Source of the DNA: Pelomonas sp. Root405
GTDB lineage: Bacteria; Pseudomonadota; Gammaproteobacteria; Burkholderiales; Burkholderiaceae_C
NCBI RefSeq assembly: GCF_001425165.1
Contig: NZ_LMDU01000004.1
Location: forward strand, 50,802 to 114,801
Direction of reading: 5' to 3'
Length of the DNA: 64,000 nt
Shown here: positions 9,463 through 19,236 of the stretch, one piece after another
Position numbering within the stretch: the stretch's first letter is position 1
Layout: each line of letters starts with the position of its first letter
Translations under genes and position numbers: made by a program
The notes under the pieces: model-generated
Database searches by the model: none
The model's input: the letters and a program-made list of their open reading frames with translations, nothing else
Told to the model about the DNA's origin: nothing

Positions 9463-10602
9463 TCAGGCCTTGCCCGCCCCTTCCGGCAGCGTGACCACGC
9501 GGTTGCGACCCTGCGACTTGGCCTGGTACATGGCGCGGTCGGCGCGTTCGACCAGCGCATCGACGGACTCGGGCGGCGCGTGCCCGGTCAGCCCGATCGA
9601 TACCGTGAACGTCAGCGTCTCGCCGCCCGGAATGGTCACGGCCGCAGCGGCCACCTGTTCAAGCAGCCGGGCCGCTCCCTGGGCCGCTTCGTCTGCGCTG
9701 CTACATGGGTAGATGACGAGGAACTCCTCGCCGCCCCAGCGGCCGACGGTGTCGGTGCCGCGCATCGCCGCGCCCGCCTGCTCGGCGAAGGCGCGCAGCA
9801 CGCTGTCGCCCACCGCATGGCCATGGCTGTCGTTGATGCGCTTGAAGTGGTCCAGGTCGACCAGCGCCACCGCAAAGCCGCCGCCCGAACGCTGGCTGGC
9901 CGCGCAATGCTGCGCCAGCAGCTCGCTCATGTGGCGGCGGTTGAACAGCCCGGTGAGCGCGTCGCGCGCGGCCAGCTCCGCCAGCACGCGGGTCTGCGTG
10001 AGGTTGGCTTCATCGGCCCGGCGCTTTTCCAGCACCAGCTCGTCCTTGCGCCGACTCAACTCGATGGACAGGCGGTACATCACCACACCCAGCACGAGCG
10101 GGTAGCTCAGCAGGAAGGGCACGCACAGCAGCACGGTCATGAAGCTCGTTTCCGGCAGGAACTTCGGCCCCACGAGCAGCAGCGCCATGGCCGCGCCCGC
10201 CAGGTGAGCGAGCACGCCTTTGCCAAATAGCTTGGCGCCGCCGGTCGCAAAGTTGTTCATCGCCAGTGCGGCCAGCAGCAGCACGCTGGGCAGCAGGTTG
10301 AAGGCCATCGCCACCGGCCAGACACCGCCCGCGAACGAGTCCACCATCAGGTTGCGGCGTTCAGCGGCATAGGGTGAGGCCGAACGCAGGCTGATGCGCA
10401 AGGCGACGTGCGGCCAGGCAAAGCAATAGACGAGCATGACGCCCCAGACCCAGGCCGGTGCGCCGGCCTGATGCAGCCCGGCGCCTGCGCAGAGTGAACC
10501 GATGCCCAGGCCCACCGTGCGAGGCAGGTAGGTGCGGCGGGCGAGCCCCGAGCCGCGCCGCGGGGCGCCAGCGGGACGTGAGGCGCTTTCACTTGTGTCC
10601 AT
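9463..10602 (-). CDS. MASE2-domain diguanylate cyclase
   Basis: 379 residues. The N-terminal half (about 25-178) is a MASE2-type membrane sensor: it opens with LPRTVGLGIGSLCAG, contains WPHVALRISLR and AAERRNLMVDSFAGGVW, and holds about five hydrophobic segments. A short coiled linker (180-210) leads to a GGDEF domain (about 211-370). The active-site signature is intact (GGEEF, 290-294), as are the metal and substrate residues (ALVDLDHFKRINDSHGH). An RxxD inhibitory site (R281-D284) sits five residues before GGEEF. The protein should make cyclic di-GMP from GTP at the inner membrane with product inhibition. MASE2 is shared with the DgcC/AdrA group. It is a single gene, not obviously in an operon. 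Confidence 0.92.
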   Translation of the reverse strand: MDTSESASRPAGAPRRGSGLARRTYLPRTVGLGIGSLCAGAGLHQAGAPAWVWGVMLVYCFAWPHVALRISLRSASPYAAERRNLMVDSFAGGVWPVAMAFNLLPSVLLLAALAMNNFATGGAKLFGKGVLAHLAGAAMALLLVGPKFLPETSFMTVLLCVPFLLSYPLVLGVVMYRLSIELSRRKDELVLEKRRADEANLTQTRVLAELAARDALTGLFNRRHMSELLAQHCAASQRSGGGFAVALVDLDHFKRINDSHGHAVGDSVLRAFAEQAGAAMRGTDTVGRWGGEEFLVIYPCSSADEAAQGAARLLEQVAAAAVTIPGGETLTFTVSIGLTGHAPPESVDALVERADRAMYQAKSQGRNRVVTLPEGAGKA

Positions 10603-10830
10603 GGTTTCCCCGCGAGAGTCCCCCGGCCGGCATCTGGTGATGCGTCCGCGTACGGGTCCCCGGCCATGCGTCAGCGCGCGAATAGCCCCCGTCTTGTCTC
10701 CCGAGGCCGGATTGAGCCACGGTGTCGGTTTGTCTTCAAGCGGGTCAGTCCTCTCGCTCGCCAGCTCGGCGCTGGACTCGTGGCGCTGGCGATCAGCGCC
10801 CGCTGATGATCCGGCGTGAAAGCACGGCTT

Positions 10831-11622
10831 TCACCGCAACTTCAGCGCCCACTGGATGCCGCCGAGCACATGCTGCTGGAAGGTCGGCATGCGCCACACG
10901 ACCTCGTTGTGCCCGAGCGCCGTGTAGAACACCCTCCCCTTGCCAACCTCGCGGCTCCATGAAAGGGGGTAATTGCCCGGCGCGCCGGTGTTGGGATGCC
11001 GGTCCAGCGTGAGCAGCTCATGCACGCGCTCGGGCTGGTAGTTCTTGAAGACGTAGATCTCTTCCAGCTGATCGTCGAGGTTCCAGGTGGCGCCCAGGTG
11101 GCCGTTTGCCGGGTGGGCGGCATCGCGGTTGATGGCTTTGATGCGCACCTGCTCGCGGTGATAGTCGAACTCGCCGCCCAGCATGTCGATGTAGGGCCGG
11201 TAGGCGTGCAGGGTGTCGGAGGCGCTGTGGATGCCGATGAAGGCACCGCCGTCCTGAACCCACTGCATGAAGGCGGCCTGGTCGGGCAGCGGCAGATCGC
11301 CGGTGGTGCTGGCGAAGACGATGCCGTCGTAACGCTTGAGCGCCGCCGGGTTCAGCGTGCTCGCCAGCATGGCCTTGACCTGCTCGGCGTAGGCGGCCGG
11401 CGCCATGCCTTCCACGGGCGTGACGGCGGCCAGCTCAACCTCGTAGACGCCGGACGACTGGCCAAGCGAGGCCAGCACGCGCTCGGCCGTCTCGATGGAG
11501 GCGTGGCGATAGCCGAGTGTCGTCGTGACGACGAGCAGCTTCTTCGGTGGGGCAGCGAGGGCTTCGGTGACGAGGCCGCAGGTCATGGCGACAAGGCATG
11601 CGAGCCAGGCAAGGCATTTCAT
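10831..11622 (-). CDS. Secreted ThuA-like domain protein
   Basis: 263 residues with a Sec signal peptide (about 1-23, ending EALAA). The rest matches the ThuA-like glutamine-amidotransferase fold: KLLVVTTTLGYRHASIETAE at the start, then YDGIVFASTTGDLPL, GGAFIGIHSASDT, GRVFYTALGHN and HVLGGIQWAL at the end, in the order typical of the family. Secreted members often sit with carbohydrate enzymes, and a role in sugar or glycan metabolism is commonly proposed. No catalytic activity is established for this subgroup. No operon partner is evident. Confidence 0.85.
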   Translation of the reverse strand: MKCLAWLACLVAMTCGLVTEALAAPPKKLLVVTTTLGYRHASIETAERVLASLGQSSGVYEVELAAVTPVEGMAPAAYAEQVKAMLASTLNPAALKRYDGIVFASTTGDLPLPDQAAFMQWVQDGGAFIGIHSASDTLHAYRPYIDMLGGEFDYHREQVRIKAINRDAAHPANGHLGATWNLDDQLEEIYVFKNYQPERVHELLTLDRHPNTGAPGNYPLSWSREVGKGRVFYTALGHNEVVWRMPTFQQHVLGGIQWALKLR

Positions 11623-11702
11623 CGGTCGGTCTCCTTGGATGTTCTTTGGATGGCCGAGCGTACCGAACCTGCCGACCAGGAGGCAGTTGCGAGCTACAAA
11701 GG

Positions 11703-11735
11703 AAAACGGGCTAGACGCCTAAACGTCTAACCCGT
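11703..11735 (-). terminator. Rho-independent terminator of tRNA-Arg
   Basis: A 12-bp stem (11706-11717 with 11724-11735) has a 6-nt loop. Read on the minus strand the single non-Watson-Crick pair becomes G-U, and the hairpin is followed by a run of four U. It lies 17 bp beyond the 3' CCA end of the tRNA. Confidence 0.75.
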
Positions 11736-11751
11736 GTTCTCTTCTTATTTT

Positions 11752-11828
11752 TGGTGCGGCTGGCAGGATTCGAACCCACGACCCCTTGGTTCGTAGCCAA
11801 GTACTCTATCCAACTGAGCTACAGCCGC
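11752..11828 (-). tRNA. tRNA-Arg (anticodon ACG)
   Basis: On the minus strand a complete cloverleaf can be folded: acceptor stem GCGGCTG/CAGCCGC, D-arm containing AGCTCAGTTGGATAGAG, anticodon arm CTTGGCTACGAACCAAG with ACG in the loop, T-arm GGTTCGAATCC, and an encoded CCA. ACG reads CGU, CGC and CGA after deamination of the wobble A to inosine. The gene has its own promoter and terminator. Confidence 0.97.
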
Positions 11829-11839
11829 TGAAGCCTCAC

Positions 11840-11869
11840 AGTATAACCAGCTTTTTCAAGTACCGGCAA
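11840..11869 (-). promoter_or_regulatory. Sigma-70 promoter of tRNA-Arg
   Basis: On the minus strand a TTGCCG -35 (11864-11869) and a TATACT -10 (11840-11845) are separated by 18 bp. The -10 box ends 11 bp before the mature tRNA 5' end. It lies in the gap downstream of hemY. Confidence 0.7.
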
Positions 11870-11904
11870 GAGTTGGTTGAGTTTCTTGAAAATATCAACC
11901 GCAA

Positions 11905-13152
11905 TCAAGGAAGCCGAGCAGCGGCCTCGTAGCAGCGCGCACGCCGACTCTCGTCGCCTTCCTGTTCTGACAGCGAAGCCAGCGCCAGCCAGCTGCGCCG
12001 GCGCGCGGAGCTGGGCATCGCCGTGTCTTCAGCCACGGTTTCCAGCATCAGCCGCGCCTTGCCCCAGAGCTGCCGTTCGGCCAGCGCATGGCCTAGCGCA
12101 TAGGCCAACGACCGCTCGCGCGGGAAGCGCGACTGCGCTGACTCCAGGCGCTGCAGCCAGTCCGGCCCACAGCCAGCCAGCACCGGCACGAGGGCGTTGG
12201 CAAGCGCGGCGCGCTCGTCAGATTGCACCTCCGCAAGATCGTCGAAGAACGGACGCAGCCAGCCGCGGCCGTCATCAGGCGCACCAAGCTGGCCGGCGCA
12301 TTGCGCAGCACGGGCAGCGACAAGCGGATCCCGACGGTCGGCCGGGTCGAGTTGATGCCAGATCGACCGCAGCTGGTCGACATCGCGCGCGCCATCGAGC
12401 GCCTCAAACGCCAGCGAGCGCAGCAGGCCCTGAGCGGCGACCTTCGAGAAGGCCTGGTGCTTGGCCAGCAGACGCGCGGTGCGCAGCGCATCCAGGGGTT
12501 GCTGGGCCAGGCGTGAAGCCTGCAAGCGCAGTCGCAGCGCCTGGGTGCGGCGGGCAACGCCGGGCGCAAGCTCACCCAGGACGCTCAGCGCACGCGTCGC
12601 GTCGCGATCATCCAGCGCCCATTCCGCCGCCAGCAGCCGCGCGCCATCCTCCTGCGCGCGGGCACCTCCGGCGCGGCGGGCCAGCTCCAGCGCGCGGGTC
12701 AGCTGTTCGTCACGATGGCGGCGGTCCTGCAAGCGATGGGCGCTGGCCGCGGCAAGCAGATGAGCCAGTGCCATGAAAGACTGGTCGGCCGCCAGCTCGG
12801 GCGTGGCGGACTGAATGTTGAGCGCTTTCTGCGCCGCCTTCTGTGCGCGGCTGAAGCGGGCACCGAAGAGCTCGACCAGGGCTTCCCGCAGCGCGAGCTG
12901 GGCACTGCGCTCACGCTGGGACAGCCGCCACTCGCGGGCGCGCTTGGGCAAGGTGGTCAGCGCCTCGACGGCCTGGATGGCCGTGACGAGCGCAAAGCAA
13001 CTGGCCACGAGCAGCAGCAGGAAGAGATTGAGCGAGATGTCGACACGCCAACCAGCCCAGTAGAAGCTGGCGAGACCGTCGTTGTTGCCCAGGGTCAGCG
13101 CTGCGACCACCGCGACGATGAACAGCAGAACCAGCCAGATCACCAAGCGCAT
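11905..13152 (-). CDS. hemY: HemY-like heme biosynthesis-associated TPR membrane protein
   Basis: 415 residues. Two N-terminal membrane segments (about 3-22 and 41-61) flank the short conserved HemY_N stretch with GNNDGLASFYWAGWRVDISL. The rest is soluble helical repeat sequence of TPR type. This is the proteobacterial HemY found downstream of hemX, not the Gram-positive protoporphyrinogen oxidase of the same name. Its biochemical role is unsettled; a scaffold for late heme steps is usually proposed. The start is ATG at 13152, 2 bp after the hemX stop, so it is the last gene of hemC-D-X-Y. Confidence 0.9.
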   Translation of the reverse strand: MRLVIWLVLLFIVAVVAALTLGNNDGLASFYWAGWRVDISLNLFLLLLVASCFALVTAIQAVEALTTLPKRAREWRLSQRERSAQLALREALVELFGARFSRAQKAAQKALNIQSATPELAADQSFMALAHLLAAASAHRLQDRRHRDEQLTRALELARRAGGARAQEDGARLLAAEWALDDRDATRALSVLGELAPGVARRTQALRLRLQASRLAQQPLDALRTARLLAKHQAFSKVAAQGLLRSLAFEALDGARDVDQLRSIWHQLDPADRRDPLVAARAAQCAGQLGAPDDGRGWLRPFFDDLAEVQSDERAALANALVPVLAGCGPDWLQRLESAQSRFPRERSLAYALGHALAERQLWGKARLMLETVAEDTAMPSSARRRSWLALASLSEQEGDESRRARCYEAAARLP

Positions 13153-13154
13153 GA

Positions 13155-14294
13155 TCAGCGTCCGGCAGCGGCCGCTGTCAAGGCAGCCAGCGTGTCATCC
13201 GGCCGCGGCACGCTGACCTGGCGCGCCTGGCCAGCGACTTGGCGCAGCAGTTCCGTCACGCTGCTGACCTTGCGCGAGCGCGTGTCGAAGTAGCGGTTCA
13301 GCATCTCCTGGCAGTCGCGCAGATCGGACTGAGCGGTGTCGAACTGGCGACTCAGCAGCGCGAGGCGAGCGTTGAGCAGCCGCAGCTTCAGGTTCTCCCG
13401 CAGGAAAAAACTTTGGTCGGGCGAGACCAACGCCGCCTCTGGGTGGTCGATGCGCGTGACGCGCAGCAGCGTGCGTGCCTCACCCCAGATCACGCCAGTC
13501 CAGTTCGACAGCTGCTGCCTGGCCTGCCACCACCACAGGGACACCTTGCCGTCGCCCGCCGCAGCGGCCTGCTCGCGTTGCAGCTTCAGCGCGCGCTCGC
13601 GGTCCTTGGCTGCGTCACCACTGCGCTCGTCGCGCGACCGGGGCGCTGCTTCACTGCTGGACACCAGCGGCAACTCGTCGGCCACGCGCACCACTTCGTC
13701 GAGCTTGATCGTCAGTGTCGATACATCGACAACGGAGACCGCCTTGACGCGATCAAGGTCGCGGGCGACGGCGCGGCGCACGCCTTCCATACGCGGCTGC
13801 TTGTAGCGCAACAGGCGCTCATCCGCCTGCTTGAGCGTTGCAACCAGCGGTTCGGCGCTGCCGGTGATCTGCGTCTGCTGCATGGCCACGCGAATGGCAG
13901 CCTCGATGTCGCCGACGACGTTCTCGTCGCGCGAGCGGGACATGGACTGGATCAGCTCCTCCAACTGGCCACGCTGCAGCGCGACCTCGGCAAGCCGGGC
14001 CTCCAGCAGTGAGACCTTGGCGGCCGTGTCGCGCACCAATTCAGTTGACTGCTTGGCTGCGAGCCGGGCTTCGGTGGCCTGGGCCTGGCTGGCCTCCTGA
14101 CGGCGCACCAATTCCTGCTCAAGCGATTGCTGACGCGAAAGGCTTTGCCAGGCCAGCACGATGCACAGCAGCACCGCTGCGCCCAGCAGGGCGAGCAGCC
14201 AGGGCAGCCAGGTCGGCATGACGGTGGCGTTAGGCGGCAGCGGCGGCGGGGCCGCCGGCTCGGTTACAGGTACGACGGGAAGCGGCTCGGTCAC
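13155..14294 (-). CDS. hemX: HemX-like uroporphyrinogen-III C-methyltransferase-family protein
   Basis: 379 residues. A proline-rich N-terminus precedes one membrane anchor (about 27-50), a coiled coil rich in Q, E and A (about 52-118), and a soluble domain with WWWQARQQLSNWTGVIWGEA typical of HemX (PF04375). Despite the family name it lacks the SAM-binding methyltransferase domain, so it is more likely structural. The start at 14294 is GTG; a later ATG at residue 26 would remove the proline-rich leader but leave the anchor. The gap to the hemD stop is 16 bp. Confidence 0.9.
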   Translation of the reverse strand: MTEPLPVVPVTEPAAPPPLPPNATVMPTWLPWLLALLGAAVLLCIVLAWQSLSRQQSLEQELVRRQEASQAQATEARLAAKQSTELVRDTAAKVSLLEARLAEVALQRGQLEELIQSMSRSRDENVVGDIEAAIRVAMQQTQITGSAEPLVATLKQADERLLRYKQPRMEGVRRAVARDLDRVKAVSVVDVSTLTIKLDEVVRVADELPLVSSSEAAPRSRDERSGDAAKDRERALKLQREQAAAAGDGKVSLWWWQARQQLSNWTGVIWGEARTLLRVTRIDHPEAALVSPDQSFFLRENLKLRLLNARLALLSRQFDTAQSDLRDCQEMLNRYFDTRSRKVSSVTELLRQVAGQARQVSVPRPDDTLAALTAAAAGR

Positions 14295-14310
14295 AGTGCG
14301 GCAGATTCTG

Positions 14311-15051
14311 TCAGAGCCCCCGGAAGGCCCGAGTCACCGCTTCAGGGTCCGGTCGCGCTAAAACCACAGGCGCAAAACCGGCCGTGCGCGCAGCTTCGGC
14401 GATGCGCGGGTGAGTGGCTACAGCGCGCTGGCCGATCAGCGCCAATCCCTGCAGGTGACCCACCGCTTCAGCGCTGCTGAACAGCCAGACGAAAGCTTTT
14501 GGATCTCCCAGAGCCTGGCTCAGCAGGTCGCGCTCAGCGTCTTGGAATCGTGGGCTGCTACGGTGGTAGACCGTGATCGCCTCGACGCTGGCCCCGGCTT
14601 CGATCAACCGCTCGGCCAGCCATTCGCGGCCACCATCCCCACGCAGCAGCAGAACGCGGGCGCCGGCCCAGTCGCGACGCGACGACAGCTGCTCCCAAAG
14701 GTGTTCGGAATCCAGGCTGGCGGCATCAGCGGCCGGTTGGACGATCAGTGCGGCAGGCACGCCACGCTCGATGAGTACCTGAGCACTGCCGGGACCGACG
14801 CAGGCCGCAAGCGTATGCGCGGGCCAGGCGCTGCCGTGGGCAAAAAAATGCTCAACGGCGTTCGGGCTGACGAAGACGGCCAGGTCCACGGCAGTCAGCC
14901 CAGCCCAAGCGCCTAGAACCGGACCAGGATCACGCGCCGGCAGGATCTCGATCAGTGGCAGGGCGGCGGCCTTGACGCCAAGCGCCTCGAGACGCGCCAG
15001 CCATGCCGCGCACTGGGGCCGCGGCCTGGTGACAAGCAGCGTGGGGCTCAT
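14311..15051 (-). CDS. hemD: Uroporphyrinogen-III synthase
   Basis: 246 residues, normal for HemD. It cyclises hydroxymethylbilane to uroporphyrinogen III with inversion of ring D, in the cytoplasm. Family features include an N-terminal [21 protein letters not shown] and [16 protein letters not shown]. The C-terminal half contains the [16 protein letters not shown] and [16 protein letters not shown] motifs. Its ATG overlaps the hemC stop as ATGA, so it is co-translated with hemC. Confidence 0.95.
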   Translation of the reverse strand: MSPTLLVTRPRPQCAAWLARLEALGVKAAALPLIEILPARDPGPVLGAWAGLTAVDLAVFVSPNAVEHFFAHGSAWPAHTLAACVGPGSAQVLIERGVPAALIVQPAADAASLDSEHLWEQLSSRRDWAGARVLLLRGDGGREWLAERLIEAGASVEAITVYHRSSPRFQDAERDLLSQALGDPKAFVWLFSSAEAVGHLQGLALIGQRAVATHPRIAEAARTAGFAPVVLARPDPEAVTRAFRGL

Positions 15052-15974
15052 CCAGGCAGGTAGGAGCCGGCGCCCAGCTCGCGCAGGCGAGCGGCGGCCT
15101 GTTGGCCAAGGGCTTGCGCGGCGACGACGTCGCCCACATTGGCCGTGACGCTCGCGCGCAGCAGCGGCGAGATATGGATCTCGGCATGGCCAACGGCCGC
15201 ATCGAGACAGAGGGTCGTGCCCTCCCAGCGAGCGTGAGCCGCCAAGGGCAAGCTGCAGCTGCCGCCCAGCGCCCGAGACACGGCACGCTCGGCCTCGCAG
15301 GCCAGCAGCGTCGGCATGTGGGTCAGCCCGGCCAGGGCCGCGGACAGCGCCGCATCGTCGGAACGGATCTCGATGCCCAGCGCGCCCTGCCCAGCGCAGG
15401 GCAGCATCTGATCGATTTCGAACACGCCTCGTACGCGGTTGGCAAGGCCAAGGCGCTTGAGGCCGGCAGCCGCCAGCACGATGGCGTCATAGCCACCTTC
15501 GTCTAGCTTGCGCAGGCGCGTGTCGAGGTTGCCGCGCAGTGGCTCGACCCGCAGATCGGGTCGCCGGCTCAGCAGCTGCGTCACGCGGCGCAGGCTGGAG
15601 CTGCCGACCACCGCGCCCTCCGGCAGGTCCACCAGGTTCGCATAGTGGTTGGAGACAAAGGCATCGCGCGGGTCTTCGCGTTCCAGCACGGCGGCCAGCA
15701 TGAAGCCGTCTGGCAGCTCCATCGGCACGTCCTTGAGCGAATGCACGGCAAGCTGGGCGCGGCCTTCAGCGAGCGCGGCCTCCAACTCCTTCACGAACAG
15801 GCCCTTGCCGCCGACCTTGGACAGCGTGCGGTCCAGGATCTGGTCGCCGCGCGTTGTCATGCCGAGCAACGTGGCGGTGATGCCGAGTTCCTCGGCGAGG
15901 CGGGCCTGCACATGCTCGGCCTGCCACAGCGCCAGGCGGCTTTCGCGAGTGGCGATGATGATCGGAGTGGTCAT
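15048..15974 (-). CDS. hemC: Porphobilinogen deaminase (hydroxymethylbilane synthase)
   Basis: 308 residues from the ATG at 15974; an in-frame extension to 16142 is not conserved. It polymerises four porphobilinogens into hydroxymethylbilane. The family landmarks are all visible: [34 protein letters not shown], the catalytic D82 in HSLKDVP, GSSSLRR, and C240 in ALGGSCSLP, which carries the dipyrromethane cofactor. The gene begins only 26 bp after the stop of the halogenase fusion. Either its promoter lies inside that gene or heme synthesis receives read-through from the receptor/halogenase locus. Confidence 0.97.
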   Translation of the reverse strand: MTTPIIIATRESRLALWQAEHVQARLAEELGITATLLGMTTRGDQILDRTLSKVGGKGLFVKELEAALAEGRAQLAVHSLKDVPMELPDGFMLAAVLEREDPRDAFVSNHYANLVDLPEGAVVGSSSLRRVTQLLSRRPDLRVEPLRGNLDTRLRKLDEGGYDAIVLAAAGLKRLGLANRVRGVFEIDQMLPCAGQGALGIEIRSDDAALSAALAGLTHMPTLLACEAERAVSRALGGSCSLPLAAHARWEGTTLCLDAAVGHAEIHISPLLRASVTANVGDVVAAQALGQQAAARLRELGAGSYLPG

Positions 15975-16000
15975 AGGGCTCCGATTATCGAGGCGGGTTG

Positions 16001-18244
16001 TCAAACGCCTGGCCGCTGGCTCTTGAAGAAGGCATTGATGGTCAGCCGGCCGAGCCCTTGCACGTAGCCGGCCTTGCGGCCTGCCCACTGGATGTCGCCG
16101 GAATGAAAGATGCCGCCGCTGTAGAAGATGGCGCGGTTCCATTTGGCGGGCACGCGGCCAATGACTTCGAAGTAGCGGTTGCTCTCGGTCATGTAGCCGG
16201 GGGCGAGGCCGTACTTGTCACCGAAGGCGCTCGCGTCGAGGGTGTTGGCATCGAGGCGGAATTTCGCCGTGTCGGCCTCGGACATCAGCGAGCGGAAGAA
16301 GACGGTGCCGCCAAGCTGCTCATCCCGGAACAGGTAGTGCACGCAGGCCGACATCAGGTGGTTCGGGTCGAGACCGGAATCGTCACGGTGGCAGATGCGC
16401 TGCCGGGCATCGAGCGTCGCCGGGTCCTGCACGACACGCGAAAAACGGCCGAACATGCCCAGCGGCGCGCCAAGCCGCAGCGGCGCGGCCAGTTCCTGCC
16501 GGAAGAACCCGTCCAGCTCGGCAGCCATGACGTCGGGGAGATGGAGCTGCGGGCCTGGATACGGATGGCCGGCCGGCGTCTCGAACTTGTCCGCATTCGC
16601 CTGCACCAGCGCTACCAGGGCGTCGGGGTCCTGCACGAAATCGTCGACGACGTAGACCTTGGCACCGTCGGCCAGCTCGACGACGTCCAGCCTGGCCAGA
16701 GGATTGATGCGCAGCGCAGGGCCGGCCATCGGCTTGGCGCCGGCCACATCAATCCTGGGCGCAGGGCAGAACTGGCTGATGAACTGCTGGTGCCTGGGCA
16801 GCTTCATCAAGGTGCGCGCCACATCCTTGCGGATCTCGCCGAGGAAGTCCGCCAGGTTGCGGTTGTCCATGTTGCGCGTGATGGGGTGGTGGCTGGCGGG
16901 CTGGATGCCCTGCCCCATCATGACCTGCACCCACGAGTTCTCGGCGAACAGCTCGCCCTGGCGCAGCATGATGCGTGCGGTGTCGCGGAAATGCTGGATG
17001 CGGTGCTTGAGCAGCGGCGGCACGTCCATCTCGCGGCACTGGCGCCAGAAGGGCGAGTCGTCGCGGTTGGTGACGTGGTAGTGCAGGATGATGAAGTCGC
17101 GAATGATCTCGATCTGCTCGCGCGTCTGCAGGTTGTATTCGTCGATGTCGCTCTGTCGGACGCCGTCGGTCGGGAACAGTTCGACGAGGCGGGTCAGGCC
17201 CTTCTGGATCAGGTGGATGCTGGTCGACTCCAGCGGCTCCAGGAAACCGCTGGCCAGGCCGATGGCGACGCAGTTCTTCTTCCAGACCTGCTCACGCTGG
17301 CCCGGCGTGAACTTGATGACGCGCGGCTGGCGCAGCACCTCGCCCTGCACGTTGGCGAGCAGCGCGGCCTTGGCCTCGTCTTCGCTGATGTGCTTGCTGC
17401 TGAACACGACGCCGTTGCCGACGCGGTGCTGCAGCGGGATGCGCCATTGCCAGCCCCAGGGGTGGGCGATGGAGCGGGTGTAGGGCACGGGCTCGCCGAC
17501 AAGCGTGGTCTGCACGGCCAGCGCGCTGTCGCAGGGCAGCCATTGCGCCCAGCTTTCGTAGGGCACCCCCAGCGTCTCGCCCAGCAGCAGCGAGCGCATG
17601 CCGGTGCAGTCGATGAAGAAGTCACCTTCGATCAGCGCGCCACCGTCGAGCTGAAGGCCCGTGATGTCACCACTGGCGGCGTCGGTGTGGACCTTGGCAA
17701 TCTTGCCCTCGATGCGCTGGACGCCGAGGTTCTCGGAGAAGCGGCGCAGGTACTTGCCGTACAGCGTCGCGTCGAAGTGGTAGGCGTAGTTGATGCCGTT
17801 GTCGGGCAGCAGCGCGAAGCGGTTGTCCATCGCGGCGCGCAGCTCCAGGCAGTAGTCGCCGTAGCTGCTGGCCAGGCCGCGCTTGCGGCCTTCCAGCCAG
17901 AAGTGATGAAAACCGGCGGTCCAGTGCCCCTTTCCGGTCTTGCCGAAGGAGTGGAAGTAGTCCTCACCGACATTGCGCCAGTTCTCGAAGTTGATGCCGA
18001 GCTTGAAGGTGGCCTGCGTCGCCTGGATGAACTCCTTCTCGTCCAGGTCGAGGACTTCGTGCAGCAGGTGCAAGGTCGGGATGGTGGCCTCGCCGACGCC
18101 GACCGTGCCGATCTCCTCGGACTCGACAAGGCGGATGTCGATCTGCTTGCCCAGGCACTTGGACAGACCGGCGGCGACCATCCAGCCGGCAGTGCCGCCG
18201 CCGGCGATAACGACGCGTCGAACGGGTTTGGGAGCGGAGTTCAT
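16001..18244 (-). CDS. Flavin-dependent halogenase fused to a DUF6445 / 2OG-oxygenase-like domain
   Basis: 747 residues. Residues 1 to about 510 are a tryptophan-halogenase-family protein: FAD site [10 protein letters not shown] (15-24), GEATIP (51-56), catalytic lysine K81 in [11 protein letters not shown], and the family signature W265-x-W-x-I-P270. Residues about 540-747 form a second domain of the DUF6445 type. It has an H619-x-D621 pair, H714 in [11 protein letters not shown] and R733 in GRLTINAFF, the order seen in Fe(II)/2-oxoglutarate jelly-roll oxygenases. The first domain would make HOX from FADH2, O2 and halide; the second may hydroxylate or may be non-catalytic. Family-length halogenases are about 500-540 residues, so this is a genuine C-terminal fusion. 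It starts 5 bp after the cupin gene. Substrate unknown. Confidence 0.88.
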   Translation of the reverse strand: MNSAPKPVRRVVIAGGGTAGWMVAAGLSKCLGKQIDIRLVESEEIGTVGVGEATIPTLHLLHEVLDLDEKEFIQATQATFKLGINFENWRNVGEDYFHSFGKTGKGHWTAGFHHFWLEGRKRGLASSYGDYCLELRAAMDNRFALLPDNGINYAYHFDATLYGKYLRRFSENLGVQRIEGKIAKVHTDAASGDITGLQLDGGALIEGDFFIDCTGMRSLLLGETLGVPYESWAQWLPCDSALAVQTTLVGEPVPYTRSIAHPWGWQWRIPLQHRVGNGVVFSSKHISEDEAKAALLANVQGEVLRQPRVIKFTPGQREQVWKKNCVAIGLASGFLEPLESTSIHLIQKGLTRLVELFPTDGVRQSDIDEYNLQTREQIEIIRDFIILHYHVTNRDDSPFWRQCREMDVPPLLKHRIQHFRDTARIMLRQGELFAENSWVQVMMGQGIQPASHHPITRNMDNRNLADFLGEIRKDVARTLMKLPRHQQFISQFCPAPRIDVAGAKPMAGPALRINPLARLDVVELADGAKVYVVDDFVQDPDALVALVQANADKFETPAGHPYPGPQLHLPDVMAAELDGFFRQELAAPLRLGAPLGMFGRFSRVVQDPATLDARQRICHRDDSGLDPNHLMSACVHYLFRDEQLGGTVFFRSLMSEADTAKFRLDANTLDASAFGDKYGLAPGYMTESNRYFEVIGRVPAKWNRAIFYSGGIFHSGDIQWAGRKAGYVQGLGRLTINAFFKSQRPGV

Positions 18245-18249
18245 GGGCG

Positions 18250-19233
18250 TTATCGGTTGAGTCGGTTGCGCAGTGCCGTGCGAAGCTGGCGGGCACTGTG
18301 GTCATCCATTGGCCCGAGGATGCCGCGAGCGGCCGCGGGAATGTGCGCCGCCGTCTGCTCGTTGGCGTCGAAGACGTAGTGGTCGAAAAGCGCACGCCAG
18401 GCATCACGCTGGGCCGGCGGCAGGTCGCGCAGCGACAGCAGCGCCATCATCAGCGTGTTGAGCGGCGTGTCCATGAAGGAGGGAGATTGCCGCCACCAGA
18501 AATTGACGAGCGCGTTGATGGGCGCGAGCGACTCCACGCCATGCCACCACTGGCTGGGGATGAAGAGGGCATCACCCGCCTGCAGCTCGAAAACCTGCGC
18601 CTGCTCCAACGCCTGCGCGTAGCGCGGGAAGCGCGCCAGGTCGGGCTGCTTCACGTCGACGAGGCTGATCGGCTGACCGGCCGGGGTCAGGTCCAGCGGG
18701 CCGACGTAGAGGTTGCCGACCTGCTCCGGTGGGAACAATGTGAAGCGCCGCTGGCCGGCCACGACGCAGGCGATGTTGTCAGGCAGGTCGAAGTGCGGCG
18801 CCACCTGGGTGCGATTGCCCAGCCACAGGCTGACGAGCGGGTTGAAATCCGCCAGAACCGGCAAGTCGTTCTGCTGGCGCAGGCCGGGGAAGGCCGTGTC
18901 GAGTTCCGTCGAGCCGAGATAGAGGGCGTCGGGCGAGGCGGCCAGCAACTCGTCCAGCAAGGCGCCGAAGGTGTTGACTTGGTGCTCGAAGTTGAAGCCC
19001 GTGAAGTTGGTGTCGTAGAAGAAGCGCCCGTTGATCTGCGGCCCGCCGCGCCACAGCGCCAGGCGCGTCTCGGGGCCGAACGCGCGCAGGTAGTCGCAAA
19101 AGGCAACGTTGGACTGCTGCGCCGCCTGCACCAGCGGCCAGTGCCGCACAAGGCCGCGCAGCAGCACGGGCTCGGTCGACCGGAGCACGTCCGCCGGGAT
19201 CGCTTCAGCCCTCACGTCACTGCGCTCCAGCAT
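18250..19233 (-). CDS. Cupin_8 / JmjC-like protein
   Basis: 327 residues. It is a cupin-like (Cupin_8) protein of the type found beside halogenases and SapC genes (Pass1-like). Likely metal ligands are H147 and D149 (VAPHFDLPDN) and H231 (PSQWWHGVES), matching the H-x-D...H arrangement of Fe(II)/2-oxoglutarate hydroxylases. RRFTLFPPEQ and GDALFIPSQWWH are typical of asparagine or aspartate hydroxylase-like members. It may hydroxylate a protein or peptide. It lies between sapC (3 bp) and the halogenase fusion (5 bp), so all are surely one transcript. Biochemical substrate unknown. Confidence 0.85.
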   Translation of the reverse strand: MLERSDVRAEAIPADVLRSTEPVLLRGLVRHWPLVQAAQQSNVAFCDYLRAFGPETRLALWRGGPQINGRFFYDTNFTGFNFEHQVNTFGALLDELLAASPDALYLGSTELDTAFPGLRQQNDLPVLADFNPLVSLWLGNRTQVAPHFDLPDNIACVVAGQRRFTLFPPEQVGNLYVGPLDLTPAGQPISLVDVKQPDLARFPRYAQALEQAQVFELQAGDALFIPSQWWHGVESLAPINALVNFWWRQSPSFMDTPLNTLMMALLSLRDLPPAQRDAWRALFDHYVFDANEQTAAHIPAAARGILGPMDDHSARQLRTALRNRLNR

Positions 19234-19236
19234 GGC

